From Bradyrhizobium sp. AUGA SZCCT0176 (GTDB lineage: Bacteria; Pseudomonadota; Alphaproteobacteria; Rhizobiales; Xanthobacteraceae): a stretch of 64,000 bases of DNA. Position numbers and translations under genes: made by a program. Below, one piece after another: positions 42,127 to 50,875 of the stretch; the first letter of the stretch is position 1, and each line of letters opens with the position of its first letter. The DNA lies in the NCBI RefSeq assembly GCF_018130145.1, contig NZ_JAFCMB010000002.1:558001-622000 (forward strand), in the 5' to 3' direction. The notes under the pieces were generated by a model that did not search any database, was not told where the DNA came from, and saw only the letters and a program-made list of their open reading frames with translations.

Positions 42127-44442
42127 CTAGTTCCAGGCGTATTTCAACGTACCCAGCACCGTACGCGCCGCACCGAGGCCGCAATAGGGCATCGCCGTCA
42201 GGCAGGATGAGACATAATATTTGTTGGTGAGATTGGTCGCGTTGACCTGCGCGCTCCATCCCTTCAGGTCGCGCCGCAGATACTGGAAGTCGTAGCTGAT
42301 GGCGGCGTCGTACAGGGTGTAGTCCGGGATAAAGAGCGTGTTGGCGGCATCGCCATAGCTTGCGCCGACATAGCGGGCACCACCGCCGATGCCGAGCCCG
42401 GCCAGCGGGCCGTCGTACCAGGTATATTTCGCCCACAGCGACGCCTGCCGGAGCGCGGTATTGACGAGATAATTGCCGACAAAGCCGTCGTTGCTCTTGG
42501 TCACCCGCGGATCGTAGATGTTGTAGCCTCCGACGAGCTCCAGTTCCCTCGTCACGTTGCCGCGCACCTCGAATTCAATGCCGCGCACGCGGGCTTCGCC
42601 GGTCTGGACACTGAAGTTGATATTGCCCGGATCCCTCGTCAGCACATTCTGCTGGGTCACCTCGAATACCGCGGCCGTGAGCATCAGGTTGGAGCCGACC
42701 GGCTTGAACTTGACGCCGATCTCGGCGCCCTCGCCGGTCGTCGGCTTGAACGGGCTGCCGAACTGGTCGGTGCCCGAGATCGGCACGAACGAGGTCGAAT
42801 AATTGGCGTAGGGCGACAGGCCGATGTCGAACAGATAGTTCAGGCCGACGCGCCCGGTCGAGGCCCGGTCATTTTGAAGATAGGTGCCCGGCGCCGGGAA
42901 GAAACCCGTGCTGACGGTTTCCGCCTGCGCCCAGTCCTGCCGTCCCGTCATCGTCAACGTCCAGCGGTCGAGCTTGACCTGATCCTGCAGGTACAGGCCG
43001 GCCTGGTTCAACGTCGTCGCGGATTTGATGAAGGACGGCAGAGTATTCGCCGCCGGAATCGGCGCGCCATAGACCGGCGCGAATACGTCGATCGAGTTGA
43101 TCATCGCGAACTTGTAGTCCGAGGTCGAGGCCTGGCGGTTATAGTCGAACCCGACGAGCACCTTGTGAAGCAGCGGACCGGTGGCGAAATCGGCCTGGAC
43201 GTGATTGTCCAGCGCCACGTTCTGCGCGGCGGAGTTCAAGTAGTTGAACGAGCGCAGCACGGTTCTGGAATCGGGAAGCAGGCCTTCGGAACGGACGCCG
43301 GCCAGATCCTGCGACACGTCGAAGTAGCGAAAATTCGAGCGGAATTGCAGATTGTTGTCGAAGCGATGCTCGAAGGCGTAGCCAACCGAAAACTGTTCCA
43401 GCGTGAAACGGTCGGCGCTGGGCTCGCCGATGTAGCGGCTATAGGGAATGCGGCCAAACGGATTGGGCGCCAGCCCCGCCGCGTCGCCCGGCACATATTG
43501 CTGCCATCCCTTGTTCTGGATGTTCGAATAGTGCGAGAGGAATGTGAACGACGTGTCGTTGGTCGGCCGCCAGGTCAGGCTGGGCGCGATGAACGCCTTG
43601 TTCTCGTGCACGAAGTCTTGCTGATTGCCGGTGCTTCGCCCCAGACCGACGAGGCGGTAGAGAAATTCGCCGTTCTTGTCGATCGGCCCCGAGGTGTCGA
43701 ACGCGCCCTGGAACTGATCGAACGAACCGAAGGTGCCGACGATCTCATGCTGCGGCGTCGCGGTCGGGCGCTTGCTGATCATGTTGATCAGACCACCGGG
43801 ATCAGTCTGGCCGTAAAGGCCCGACGACGGCCCGCGCAGCACTTCCAGCCGCTCGAGGCCGTATGTCTCGATCTTCGGGTTGGCGAACTGCGTTCCCTGA
43901 TCGATCGGCAGCCGCAGACCATCAAGATAGCGTGGCACGTCAAAACCACGGAGCTTCATGGCGTCGAAGAAGGTCGTGGCGCCATACGTATCGAGCGAGA
44001 CACCTGGCGTGTAACGCAGCGCCTGGACAATGTTCTGGGCGCCTTGTGCCGCGATTTGATCCTTGGTGACGACCGAAATCGACTGCGGCGTGGTCAGAAT
44101 AGGCGTGTCGGTCTTGGTGCCGCTGGCGCTTTGATTGGCGAGATAGCCGACCACGGGTCCGGTGGCGCGTTCGCCGGCGCCGCCGCGAGCACCCTGTTGC
44201 ACCGGTTGCTGCTGGGCGGGAACCGCAACGCGCCGCGTCGCCGTCTGCGACCGCGCCGCGCGGCGGGAAGGCTGTGCCGGACGCGCCGCTTGCGGCTTCG
44301 GGGCATCGACGGTGACGGGTGGCAAGGTTTGGCCGGACTGCGCGTGAACCTCCCCGATCTGCATGCTCAACCCGAATACGGTTACGCAGAACAACGCCTT
44401 CGACGCCGCGCCCCACGCCGACGGCTGTACAGAATCACGCAT
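42127..44442 (-). CDS. TonB-dependent siderophore receptor
   Basis: This encodes a 771-residue outer-membrane receptor for ferric siderophores. A signal peptide ends near residue 35 (EVHAQ). A Pro/Ala/Arg-rich linker follows, then the plug domain (about 90-220, with TPQSISVVTKDQIAAQGAQN and LERLEVLRGPSSGLYGQ). The beta-barrel extends to the C-terminus LKYAWN. The final residue is Asn rather than the usual aromatic. The start ATG (44440-44442) has GGGGTGAG upstream. Order of genes (AraC regulator upstream, PepSY and small membrane protein downstream) supports a ferric-siderophore uptake set. The siderophore cannot be named. Confidence 0.93.
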   Translation of the reverse strand: MRDSVQPSAWGAASKALFCVTVFGLSMQIGEVHAQSGQTLPPVTVDAPKPQAARPAQPSRRAARSQTATRRVAVPAQQQPVQQGARGGAGERATGPVVGYLANQSASGTKTDTPILTTPQSISVVTKDQIAAQGAQNIVQALRYTPGVSLDTYGATTFFDAMKLRGFDVPRYLDGLRLPIDQGTQFANPKIETYGLERLEVLRGPSSGLYGQTDPGGLINMISKRPTATPQHEIVGTFGSFDQFQGAFDTSGPIDKNGEFLYRLVGLGRSTGNQQDFVHENKAFIAPSLTWRPTNDTSFTFLSHYSNIQNKGWQQYVPGDAAGLAPNPFGRIPYSRYIGEPSADRFTLEQFSVGYAFEHRFDNNLQFRSNFRYFDVSQDLAGVRSEGLLPDSRTVLRSFNYLNSAAQNVALDNHVQADFATGPLLHKVLVGFDYNRQASTSDYKFAMINSIDVFAPVYGAPIPAANTLPSFIKSATTLNQAGLYLQDQVKLDRWTLTMTGRQDWAQAETVSTGFFPAPGTYLQNDRASTGRVGLNYLFDIGLSPYANYSTSFVPISGTDQFGSPFKPTTGEGAEIGVKFKPVGSNLMLTAAVFEVTQQNVLTRDPGNINFSVQTGEARVRGIEFEVRGNVTRELELVGGYNIYDPRVTKSNDGFVGNYLVNTALRQASLWAKYTWYDGPLAGLGIGGGARYVGASYGDAANTLFIPDYTLYDAAISYDFQYLRRDLKGWSAQVNATNLTNKYYVSSCLTAMPYCGLGAARTVLGTLKYAWN

Positions 44443-44649
44443 CAGTCTCACCCCGTTCACTATTCCCCGTTCACGAGAGACCAGATTTGATTCTTGGATG
44501 CCTTTGCGTATGCGCAAAAAACCTTTGATCGTGCGTCGACACTCTCCAAGTTCGACGTTGGAATACTCCGCCGGTCACGCATCGGTGCGGCACGGTGGCG
44601 CCGGCCGCCACGCAGGCGGCCCGGTTCCCCCTTGGGAATGTCGATGAGG
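44443..44649 (-). promoter_or_regulatory. Receptor upstream region with TTTGCG-TATG-CGCAAA inverted repeat
   Basis: The region lies between the AraC gene stop and the receptor start. A 6-bp inverted repeat with a 4-nt spacer occurs at 44503-44518, about 60-75 bases upstream of the receptor ATG. It is a candidate site for the neighbouring AraC regulator or an iron regulator. I see no convincing Fur or Irr box by eye. Confidence 0.4.
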
Positions 44650-45585
44650 TCAGGACAGTCCGTCGCGCTGGCAGCTGCTCGGCACGTAGCCAAAATGCCG
44701 CCGGAACGCCGTGGAAAAATTCGCCGGGTTGGCGTAGCCCACGGCATAGGCCGCCTCGGTGACCGACAATCCCTGATGCAGCAAGGCTTCGCGCGCCGAT
44801 TTCAGCCGGCTGGTTCGAAGATATTCCGAGGCGCTGACGCCATAGACCCGATGAAATTGCGCGGTGAACGAGCGGCGGCTGACACCGGCGTGCCTTGCCA
44901 GCTCGGCAATCGTCCAGGGATGCCGCAGATCGGATTCGATCAGCTCCCTGACCGCCTGCAGGCGCAAACGCTTATGGTCGGATACCAGACTGACGCCCTC
45001 GTTGCCGCGCAGGGCCAGCATGGCCCGGGCCAACATCTCGGTCGCTTGCGCCGACAGCAGCAGCTCGGCGTTCCGGCCGTCGGCCACCGGGGAAAGCATC
45101 TCCATGGCTATGGCCTTGATCCGGGGCGACGCCTTCAGCGAAGCGACGAAGACGTTTTGGTCCCTGGTGTCGAACAGTCCGATGAACTCATCCATCATTC
45201 CGAGCCGCTCCAGGGACGAGATCGGAAAGGCGACGCCGGCCGCCTGCATGTGCGCGCCGCGGGGCGCATCGCCGTCCCACAACGTCGGCTCTCTGAGCGC
45301 CATGACCACGATTGAAGCATCCGAATAGTTGATCCGGGTGGCGCCCTTGCGCGCCCGGCCGCTCCCTGCCCCCTTGAGTATCACGGAGACAAAAAGCCCT
45401 GCCTTGATGACACCTTCAGTGCGAATCCGGCTGCCCAGCACGATATTGTTGCGTTGGAAAAGGCAGCCCGGCGTCTCCAGCCATTGCGTGCGGCTGGCAA
45501 AATCTTCCACGATCGACCTGTCATTGTCATCGGGATCGACGATGCGGAACTGCTCGAAAATGTGGTCGTAGATATGCGGCATCAA
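44650..45585 (-). CDS. AraC-family transcriptional regulator
   Basis: This encodes a 311-residue regulator. The N-terminal ~200 residues are a sensor region. The C-terminal ~105 residues hold two helix-turn-helix units (WTIAELARHAGVSRRSFTAQF and SVTEAAYAVGYANPANFSTAF). The ANFSTAFRRHFG ending is typical. It lies directly upstream of the siderophore receptor on the same strand and probably activates it, with the siderophore as effector; this follows from known AraC-type regulators of siderophore uptake and from position. It might use the inverted repeat at 44503-44518. Confidence 0.9.
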   Translation of the reverse strand: MMPHIYDHIFEQFRIVDPDDNDRSIVEDFASRTQWLETPGCLFQRNNIVLGSRIRTEGVIKAGLFVSVILKGAGSGRARKGATRINYSDASIVVMALREPTLWDGDAPRGAHMQAAGVAFPISSLERLGMMDEFIGLFDTRDQNVFVASLKASPRIKAIAMEMLSPVADGRNAELLLSAQATEMLARAMLALRGNEGVSLVSDHKRLRLQAVRELIESDLRHPWTIAELARHAGVSRRSFTAQFHRVYGVSASEYLRTSRLKSAREALLHQGLSVTEAAYAVGYANPANFSTAFRRHFGYVPSSCQRDGLS

Positions 45586-45732
45586 CGCGGTTCAGAAACG
45601 ATCATGCCGACACTATGCAATCCGCGCAGAACGCCCTCAAGGCCGATAGCGCGCGTCCAGTTTAGAAGCGTTTGAAAATGGAATCGTTTTAGTCAGCTTG
45701 CGATGATCGCGCGCACAGCCGGCGCGCGTCCG

Positions 45733-45978
45733 TCACTCCGACTTGTCGACATTCCAGAACACCGGCGTCGCCGGGCCGTCGAGGACGCCGGACAGCGATT
45801 TGCGCCACGCAGCCGTCACGAGATACTGCCCGAGCGGGATATCGATCACCTGATCATAGACTTCGGTCTGGATCTCGGCCGCGATCTTCTTCAGCTCCTC
45901 GGGCGAGGACGTGCGCGCGAAGGCATCGCCCATCGCCTCCACCTTGTTGTTTTCCGGCCAGCCGAACCAGCCGCACAC
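45733..45978 (-). pseudogene. C-terminal remnant of a peptide-type substrate-binding protein
   Basis: The 81-codon frame encodes only the last part of an SBP_bac_5 protein. It includes a run of the type AAEIQTEVYDQVIDIPLGQY and ends LDGPATPVFWNVDKSE. A full member has ~530 residues (compare 1263-2870). No upstream part is present: the next ~70 bp lead into the TetR promoter. The fragment is therefore a pseudogene left by a deletion or rearrangement at this point. Confidence 0.75.
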
Positions 45979-46028
45979 TTACGCGGCGTCAATGCCTAAA
46001 ATCTGACCTTGCCGCGCCAAATCCGCTG

Positions 46029-46046
46029 ATGTCATAGTTATGACAT
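46029..46046. promoter_or_regulatory. Operator-like palindrome overlapping the TetR start codon
   Basis: ATGTCATA-GT-TATGACAT forms a near-perfect palindrome with 8-bp arms and a 2-bp centre. Its right end covers the first two bases of the proposed ATG (46045-46047). TetR regulators usually bind such palindromes beside their own promoters, so negative autoregulation is likely. The overlap with the start and the missing Shine-Dalgarno site hint at a leaderless or nearly leaderless transcript. Confidence 0.6.
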
Positions 46047-46713
46047 GAGTACAGTAAAGCGACAGAGCTCCGAATTGCGCGACGAATACGCCGCCCTGAC
46101 GCGCGGGCGCATCGTTGCCGCCTTTGTCGAGTCCCTTGCGGACGGAGCCGGCGACGACGTTTCCATGGCTGATGTCGCCAAGCGCGCCAAGGTCGCCGAG
46201 CGCACCATCTACCGGCATTTCAAGACCCGCGCGGAGCTTCTCGCCGCCGCCGGCGAATGGATCGAGAACAATGTATTCGGCTACGTTCCCTTCACCTCGC
46301 CGGACGAACTGCCCGGCATCTTTCGCAAACTGTGTCGGAGTTTCGATCGGCATCCGCATCTGGCACGCGCCATCGCCCTGACCCGGGCCGGCCGCACCAT
46401 GCGGGCCGACTTCCGACGCCGTCTGATCGAACATCACCGCAAGGCGATGGCGCCTTTGACGCGGCACCTGAAGCCGAAGGAGGCTCGTCAAGCCGAGGCG
46501 CTCGCGACCTATCTCAACAACGTGCTGGCGTGGAGCGCGCTGCGCGAGGACTTCGGCATGTCCAGCGCCGAGATCGCCGATGCGATCGAGTGGGCACTGA
46601 CCACGCTGCTGAAGGACGTTCGCCGGCGGGACGCGGCCGCCGCACGACTGTCTTCCGACAAGGACAGTCAATCAAAGCGAAAACGGACGGCGGCCGCAAA
46701 ACCACCGGCGTAG
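46045..46713 (+). CDS. TetR/AcrR-family transcriptional regulator
   Basis: This encodes a 222-residue regulator. The N-terminal DNA-binding domain (about 18-65) contains VSMADVAKRAKVAERTIYRHF, a canonical TetR helix-turn-helix. The C-terminal ligand-binding part is helical, and the last 20 residues are Lys/Arg-rich. A palindrome overlaps the start codon. The next gene, encoding an adenine-deaminase-like enzyme, begins 15 bp later on the same strand. So the regulator probably controls the purine-use operon and itself. Confidence 0.92.
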   Translation: MSTVKRQSSELRDEYAALTRGRIVAAFVESLADGAGDDVSMADVAKRAKVAERTIYRHFKTRAELLAAAGEWIENNVFGYVPFTSPDELPGIFRKLCRSFDRHPHLARAIALTRAGRTMRADFRRRLIEHHRKAMAPLTRHLKPKEARQAEALATYLNNVLAWSALREDFGMSSAEIADAIEWALTTLLKDVRRRDAAAARLSSDKDSQSKRKRTAAAKPPA

Positions 46714-46728
46714 GAACAGGACAGAGCC

Positions 46729-48603
46729 ATGGCACCCCTGAACGCGATCCCGGACGATCTGCTGATCAATGCAAGCGACGAGATTCGCATCCGTCAGGAC
46801 CTGGTGCTGACGGCCCTCGGCCGCCGCCCGGCCGATCGTGCCTTGCGGGTCGGGCGCCTGCTCGACGTGCACAGCCGGAGCTGGAGCGAGGACCAGGAGA
46901 TCGTCTTCAAGGGCCGCCGCATCGCCTGGGTCGGACCGGCGGGCAGCTATCCCGGTGAGGTCCGCGAACGTGTGCATCGGCCAAATCTGGCGGCCGTTCC
47001 GGGCTTCGGCGAGGTCCACAAGCACATCGAAAGCTCGCATCTGACGCCGGAATGGGAGGCAGCGCTGGTGCTGCCGCGCGGCAATACCTGGACCTGCGAA
47101 GCCAGCCACGAGTTTTCCAACGTCAACGGTGAGCGCAATCTCGAATTCTGGTTCGAGGCGCGCCGGCGCGGGTCGCCGCTGAAGATCTTTCCCCAGCCCG
47201 GATCGGCGGTGCCGCCCACCGCCTATGAGTGGGGCGGCGGCTGGTACGGCGGCAAGGAGCAGGCGCATTTCATGGGCCAGAGCCTGATGGTCACCGGGCT
47301 CGATGAAGTGATGGACTGGCCCGCGGTATGGAATCCGGACAATCCGTCCTACGCGCGGATCTGGGGCATGATCGAGGCGACCTTCGCGGCGCGCGGCGTC
47401 GTCGAAGGACATGCGGCAGGCTTGCGGGACCTACCGTCCATCAACGCCTTTGCCGCGGCCGGGCTCGCCTCCGACCATGAAGTGCAGACACCGGAGGAAA
47501 CCTGGGACAAGCTGACGCGCGGCCTGTTCATCGAATTGCGCGTCTACGCGATGGCCGAGATCGTCGCGTGGCTGCTCGCGCGGGGCCTGCAGGATTGGTC
47601 GCAGATCGCGTTCACGACGGACGACCGCAGCGCCAGCCACACGCTCGAAACCGGCGCCAGCGATCACAATGCACGTCTCGCCATCGAGGCCGGCCTAGCG
47701 CCGGAAATTGCGATCCAATGCCTCACCATTAATCCGGCGCGCCACATGCGCCTCACCCCGTATGTCGGCAGCCTGTCGCCCGGCCGCTTCGGCGACGTCG
47801 TGCTGTTGTCGGATGTCGGCAAGCTCGATATCGCCGAAGTATGGGCCGACGGCGCCCAGGTGTCGGACGGCAAGCGTTACATCGGCCCGGTTCCGGAGAT
47901 CAATTGGCCGGAATGGGCGACCAGGACGGTCAATATCAATCGCACGATCGAGCCGCAGGATTTCGCGCTCGCCGCCGAGCCCGGCCGCGCCACCATGAAG
48001 GCCGCCGTTATCCGGCCGTTCCACTGGCATCCTGATTTCTACACCCTCGAACTGCCGGTGCAGGGCGGCGCCGTACAGCGGGACGAGAGTCAGGCGATCA
48101 CCAAATTCGCGATCGTCGACCGCTTTTCCGGCGATGGCCGCGTCTCAAAAATGTTCTGGCGCGGTTGCGGACCGCGCACGCCGGACACGGCGGTTGCCTG
48201 CTCGGTGGCGCACGACAAGCACAACATTTGGGTCGTGGGCTCCTCGGACGCCGCGATGGCCAAGGCGGTCAACGCGCTGGTCGAACTGCAGGGCGGCTGG
48301 GCTCTGGTGCGCGAGGGGGAACTCGCGGCCACCGTCCGGTTCGAGGTCGGCGGTTTGATGAGTTGCCGTCCCGCCGAAGCGCTCGATGCCGACATGCAGG
48401 CGCTCTACGCCGAGGGCCGCAAGGTGGACTGGATGTTCGAGCCGACCTACCGGCCGCGCTGGTATCCGGGATTTCCGGAGCGGCTGATGTTCGCGACCCT
48501 GACCTGCGCGCCGTGGAGTTGGGTGCTGGTCGCGCCATGCGAGCAGGCCCCGCTCGGTTTCATCAACGTGCAGACGGGCCAGCCGCATCCAGTGGTCTGG
48601 TGA
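46729..48603 (+). CDS. Adenine-deaminase-like amidohydrolase
   Basis: This encodes a 624-residue enzyme of the adenine deaminase (Ade) family, which converts adenine to hypoxanthine and ammonia. The metal-binding motif HKHIESSHL is at about residues 103-111, a good match to HxHIESS of the family. TTDDRSASH (about 290) supplies the catalytic Asp region, and a C-terminal Ade domain spans about 420-600. The insertion GGGWYGGKEQAHF near 170 could alter substrate choice. AGGACAGAGCC precedes the ATG. The permease gene follows 23 bp later, so enzyme and transporter form one operon with the TetR gene. Confidence 0.85.
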   Translation: MAPLNAIPDDLLINASDEIRIRQDLVLTALGRRPADRALRVGRLLDVHSRSWSEDQEIVFKGRRIAWVGPAGSYPGEVRERVHRPNLAAVPGFGEVHKHIESSHLTPEWEAALVLPRGNTWTCEASHEFSNVNGERNLEFWFEARRRGSPLKIFPQPGSAVPPTAYEWGGGWYGGKEQAHFMGQSLMVTGLDEVMDWPAVWNPDNPSYARIWGMIEATFAARGVVEGHAAGLRDLPSINAFAAAGLASDHEVQTPEETWDKLTRGLFIELRVYAMAEIVAWLLARGLQDWSQIAFTTDDRSASHTLETGASDHNARLAIEAGLAPEIAIQCLTINPARHMRLTPYVGSLSPGRFGDVVLLSDVGKLDIAEVWADGAQVSDGKRYIGPVPEINWPEWATRTVNINRTIEPQDFALAAEPGRATMKAAVIRPFHWHPDFYTLELPVQGGAVQRDESQAITKFAIVDRFSGDGRVSKMFWRGCGPRTPDTAVACSVAHDKHNIWVVGSSDAAMAKAVNALVELQGGWALVREGELAATVRFEVGGLMSCRPAEALDADMQALYAEGRKVDWMFEPTYRPRWYPGFPERLMFATLTCAPWSWVLVAPCEQAPLGFINVQTGQPHPVVW

Positions 48604-48626
48604 CGGCAACGATCGGAGGGGACACC

Positions 48627-50036
48627 ATGAACGAGATGACACCGCCGCAACTGGCCTCCGGTCCGACCGCAGCAAATGCCGCCACTTCATCGGCTCCCGC
48701 TGCACGCTCGATCGACGGTTTCTTCCGCCTGACCGAACGCGGCACCAGCGTCGGGCGCGAGGTGATCGCCGGCGCGACCACCTTCGCGGCGATGGCCTAT
48801 ATCATCGCAGTGAACCCGGCTATCATGTCGGGCGCCGGAATGGACCGCGCCGATCTCGTCAGCGCCACAGCAATCGCGGCGATCTTCGGCTGCGTCATGA
48901 TGGGGCTCACCGCCAATCTGCCGCTCGCGGTCGCGCCGGCGATGGGCTCGAACGTCATCTTTACCTATGTGATCGTGAAGCAGATGGGCATGCCCTGGCA
49001 GGGGGCGCTGGCCATGGTCGCGTTCACCGGCGTGCTGTTTCTGATCCTCAGCCTCTCCAAGCTTCGCGAGCGGGTCGCTAGGGACGTTCCTGAGGTGATG
49101 AAGATCGGCATCCAGGCCGCGGTCGGTACGCTGATCGTGTTCATTGCACTGCGTGGCGCCGGCTTCATCGTGCAAAATCCTTCGACCTTCATCGCCATGG
49201 GATCGTTGCGCAGCCCGGCGATGCTGCTGACGCTGGCCGGCCTGCTGTTGACCCCGGTTCTGGTGGCAAAGCGCGTTCCCGGCGCCCTCATCCTGTCGAT
49301 CGCAGCCCTGACCTTGATCGGCCTTTTCGTTCCCGGCGCGAACGGCAAGATGGTGACTTCCGTGCCCTCGGCGATCCTGTCCTGGCCGCGCTGGCCGACC
49401 AGCACCTTCATGGCGCTCGATGTCGGCTATCTCTTCACCCATTTCCTGGTGGCCTTGCCGCTGCTGTTCTATTTCCTCTGCGCCGAATTCTTCTCGACGT
49501 TGGGCACATTGATCGGTGTGACGGGCGCCGCAAATCTGCGCCGGGCCGATGGGTCGATCCCCAATGCCACGGCCGCCTTCGCCACCGATGCGACGGCCAC
49601 GATCGTGGGACCGCTGCTCGGCACCTCGGTGGTCACCGCCTACATCGAATCCATCACCGGCGTGCAGGCCGGCGGGCGCACCGGTCTGACATCGCTGACG
49701 GTCGCCGCTTTCTTCTGCCTCGCGCTGTTCTTCTGGCCGGTCTTCGTGATCATTCCGCCGCAGGCGACCGCGCCGGCGCTGGTGCTGGTCGGCATCCTGA
49801 TGATGCAGGGTCTCGCGCGCATCGACATGATGGACCTCGGCAATGCGGCGCCGATCGTACTGACGCTGCTGGTGACGGTATTGACCAACAACCTCATCAA
49901 CGGAATGGCGCTGGGAACGCTGAGCTATCTGGCGCTGGAAGTCACCATGGGCCGCAGGTTGCAGATTCCCGCGATGGTCTGGGGCCTCGGCGTGGTGTTC
50001 ATTCTCTATGGGATCGTGACGGCGCAGATCATGTAA
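48627..50036 (+). CDS. NCS2-family purine permease, AzgA-like
   Basis: This encodes a 469-residue inner-membrane transporter with about twelve membrane segments. Family motifs are AYIIAVNPAIMSGAGMDR, LAVAPAMGSNVIFTYVI and TATIVGPLLGTS near the middle, then the long VTLLVTVLTNNLINGMALG stretch. AzgA-type carriers move adenine, guanine or hypoxanthine with protons. The ATG at 48627 follows GGAGGGGACACC. The position after an adenine-deaminase-like gene supports a purine-base uptake and use operon. Confidence 0.9.
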   Translation: MNEMTPPQLASGPTAANAATSSAPAARSIDGFFRLTERGTSVGREVIAGATTFAAMAYIIAVNPAIMSGAGMDRADLVSATAIAAIFGCVMMGLTANLPLAVAPAMGSNVIFTYVIVKQMGMPWQGALAMVAFTGVLFLILSLSKLRERVARDVPEVMKIGIQAAVGTLIVFIALRGAGFIVQNPSTFIAMGSLRSPAMLLTLAGLLLTPVLVAKRVPGALILSIAALTLIGLFVPGANGKMVTSVPSAILSWPRWPTSTFMALDVGYLFTHFLVALPLLFYFLCAEFFSTLGTLIGVTGAANLRRADGSIPNATAAFATDATATIVGPLLGTSVVTAYIESITGVQAGGRTGLTSLTVAAFFCLALFFWPVFVIIPPQATAPALVLVGILMMQGLARIDMMDLGNAAPIVLTLLVTVLTNNLINGMALGTLSYLALEVTMGRRLQIPAMVWGLGVVFILYGIVTAQIM

Positions 50037-50075
50037 GAGAGCAGTGGTGCGGCTGCACCAGTTGGACGACAGCGA

Positions 50076-50714
50076 TCATTCACCCTCGGCGAAGCCGGCC
50101 CGGACGACTTCCTCGCGCTTGCGCCGCAGATGGTTACGCAGAATATGGGCGAGCCCGCCGGCGTCGCGCCGCTGCAGCGCGTTCAGGATTCCTTCGTGCT
50201 CCTGGATGGCGAGCGCCCAATGCTCAGGGGACATCGGCGTGATGAACCGTGCCCGCCGTATCCTTGCGGCGATCGACTCGTAGAAGCCGGCAAGCACTGC
50301 GTTGTCGGCCGCGCGAACGATGGCCTCATGGATCAACCGGTTGCAGCGATAGTACGACAGCAGATCCTGCGCGCGATAATGCTCGACCATGTTGGCCTGC
50401 AGCTCGGCAATTTCGCGCAGTTGCGCATCGGAAATGCGCGGACATGCCAGCTCACCGGCCGCGGCCTCGAGCGCCTCGCAGACTTCAAACAGCTCCTTGA
50501 CGTCCTTTCGGGTGAGCTTGGCGGCGCGAGAGCCGCGATTGGGCAGCAGCACGACAAGCCCTTCGGCCGCGAGCACCTTGAGCGCCTCGCGTAGCGGGGT
50601 CCGCGATATCGCGAACGACGCGCACAGCTCGCGCTCCGGAATGCGCGCACCCGGCGGGATTTCGCCCTCCGTCAAGACGTGCCTGAGGCGGGAAACCACC
50701 TCGTCATGCATCAT
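50076..50714 (-). CDS. GntR-family (FadR/FCD type) transcriptional regulator
   Basis: This encodes a 212-residue regulator with a winged helix-turn-helix (ARIPERELCASFAISRTPLR at about 20-39) and a C-terminal FCD ligand domain. I chose the tandem ATG near 50714 because GAGGAGAACCTCG lies upstream and the typical FadR N-terminus MMHDEVVSRLRHVL starts there. A longer frame would run into the operator. It is divergent from a crotonase-fold gene; the gap carries two copies of the same 15-bp site. It probably represses itself and the catabolic genes, with a CoA or acid ligand. Confidence 0.92.
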   Translation of the reverse strand: MMHDEVVSRLRHVLTEGEIPPGARIPERELCASFAISRTPLREALKVLAAEGLVVLLPNRGSRAAKLTRKDVKELFEVCEALEAAAGELACPRISDAQLREIAELQANMVEHYRAQDLLSYYRCNRLIHEAIVRAADNAVLAGFYESIAARIRRARFITPMSPEHWALAIQEHEGILNALQRRDAGGLAHILRNHLRRKREEVVRAGFAEGE

Positions 50715-50746
50715 ATCGAGGTTCTCCTCGTCGACTCGATGGAACC

Positions 50747-50825
50747 ATTTTGAATGCAAAAATGATCCGCACCAAGCAAATTCGACCAGAATCCTGTTGC
50801 ATTTGATAGTTTTTGCATTCAAAAA
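50747..50825. promoter_or_regulatory. Paired operator-like sites for the divergent GntR regulator
   Basis: TTTTGAATGCAAAAA occurs on the plus strand at 50748-50762 and again, inverted, at 50810-50824 on the minus strand. The two copies face each other across ~47 bp between gntR and the crotonase-fold gene. The second copy is itself partly palindromic (GCATT-CAAA-AATGC). A third, weaker match lies just before it (TGTTGCATTTGA, 50795-50806). This is a strong candidate for GntR dimers acting with DNA looping. Confidence 0.65.
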
Positions 50826-50875
50826 TGCCCTCTACAGCCAAACTGAGGTTCCATCCTGAGGGGTCTGTCAAGAAT

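Noticed and set aside
42874..44490. 538-codon plus-strand frame
   Set aside because: It lies antisense to the TonB-dependent receptor, which has clear plug and barrel motifs.
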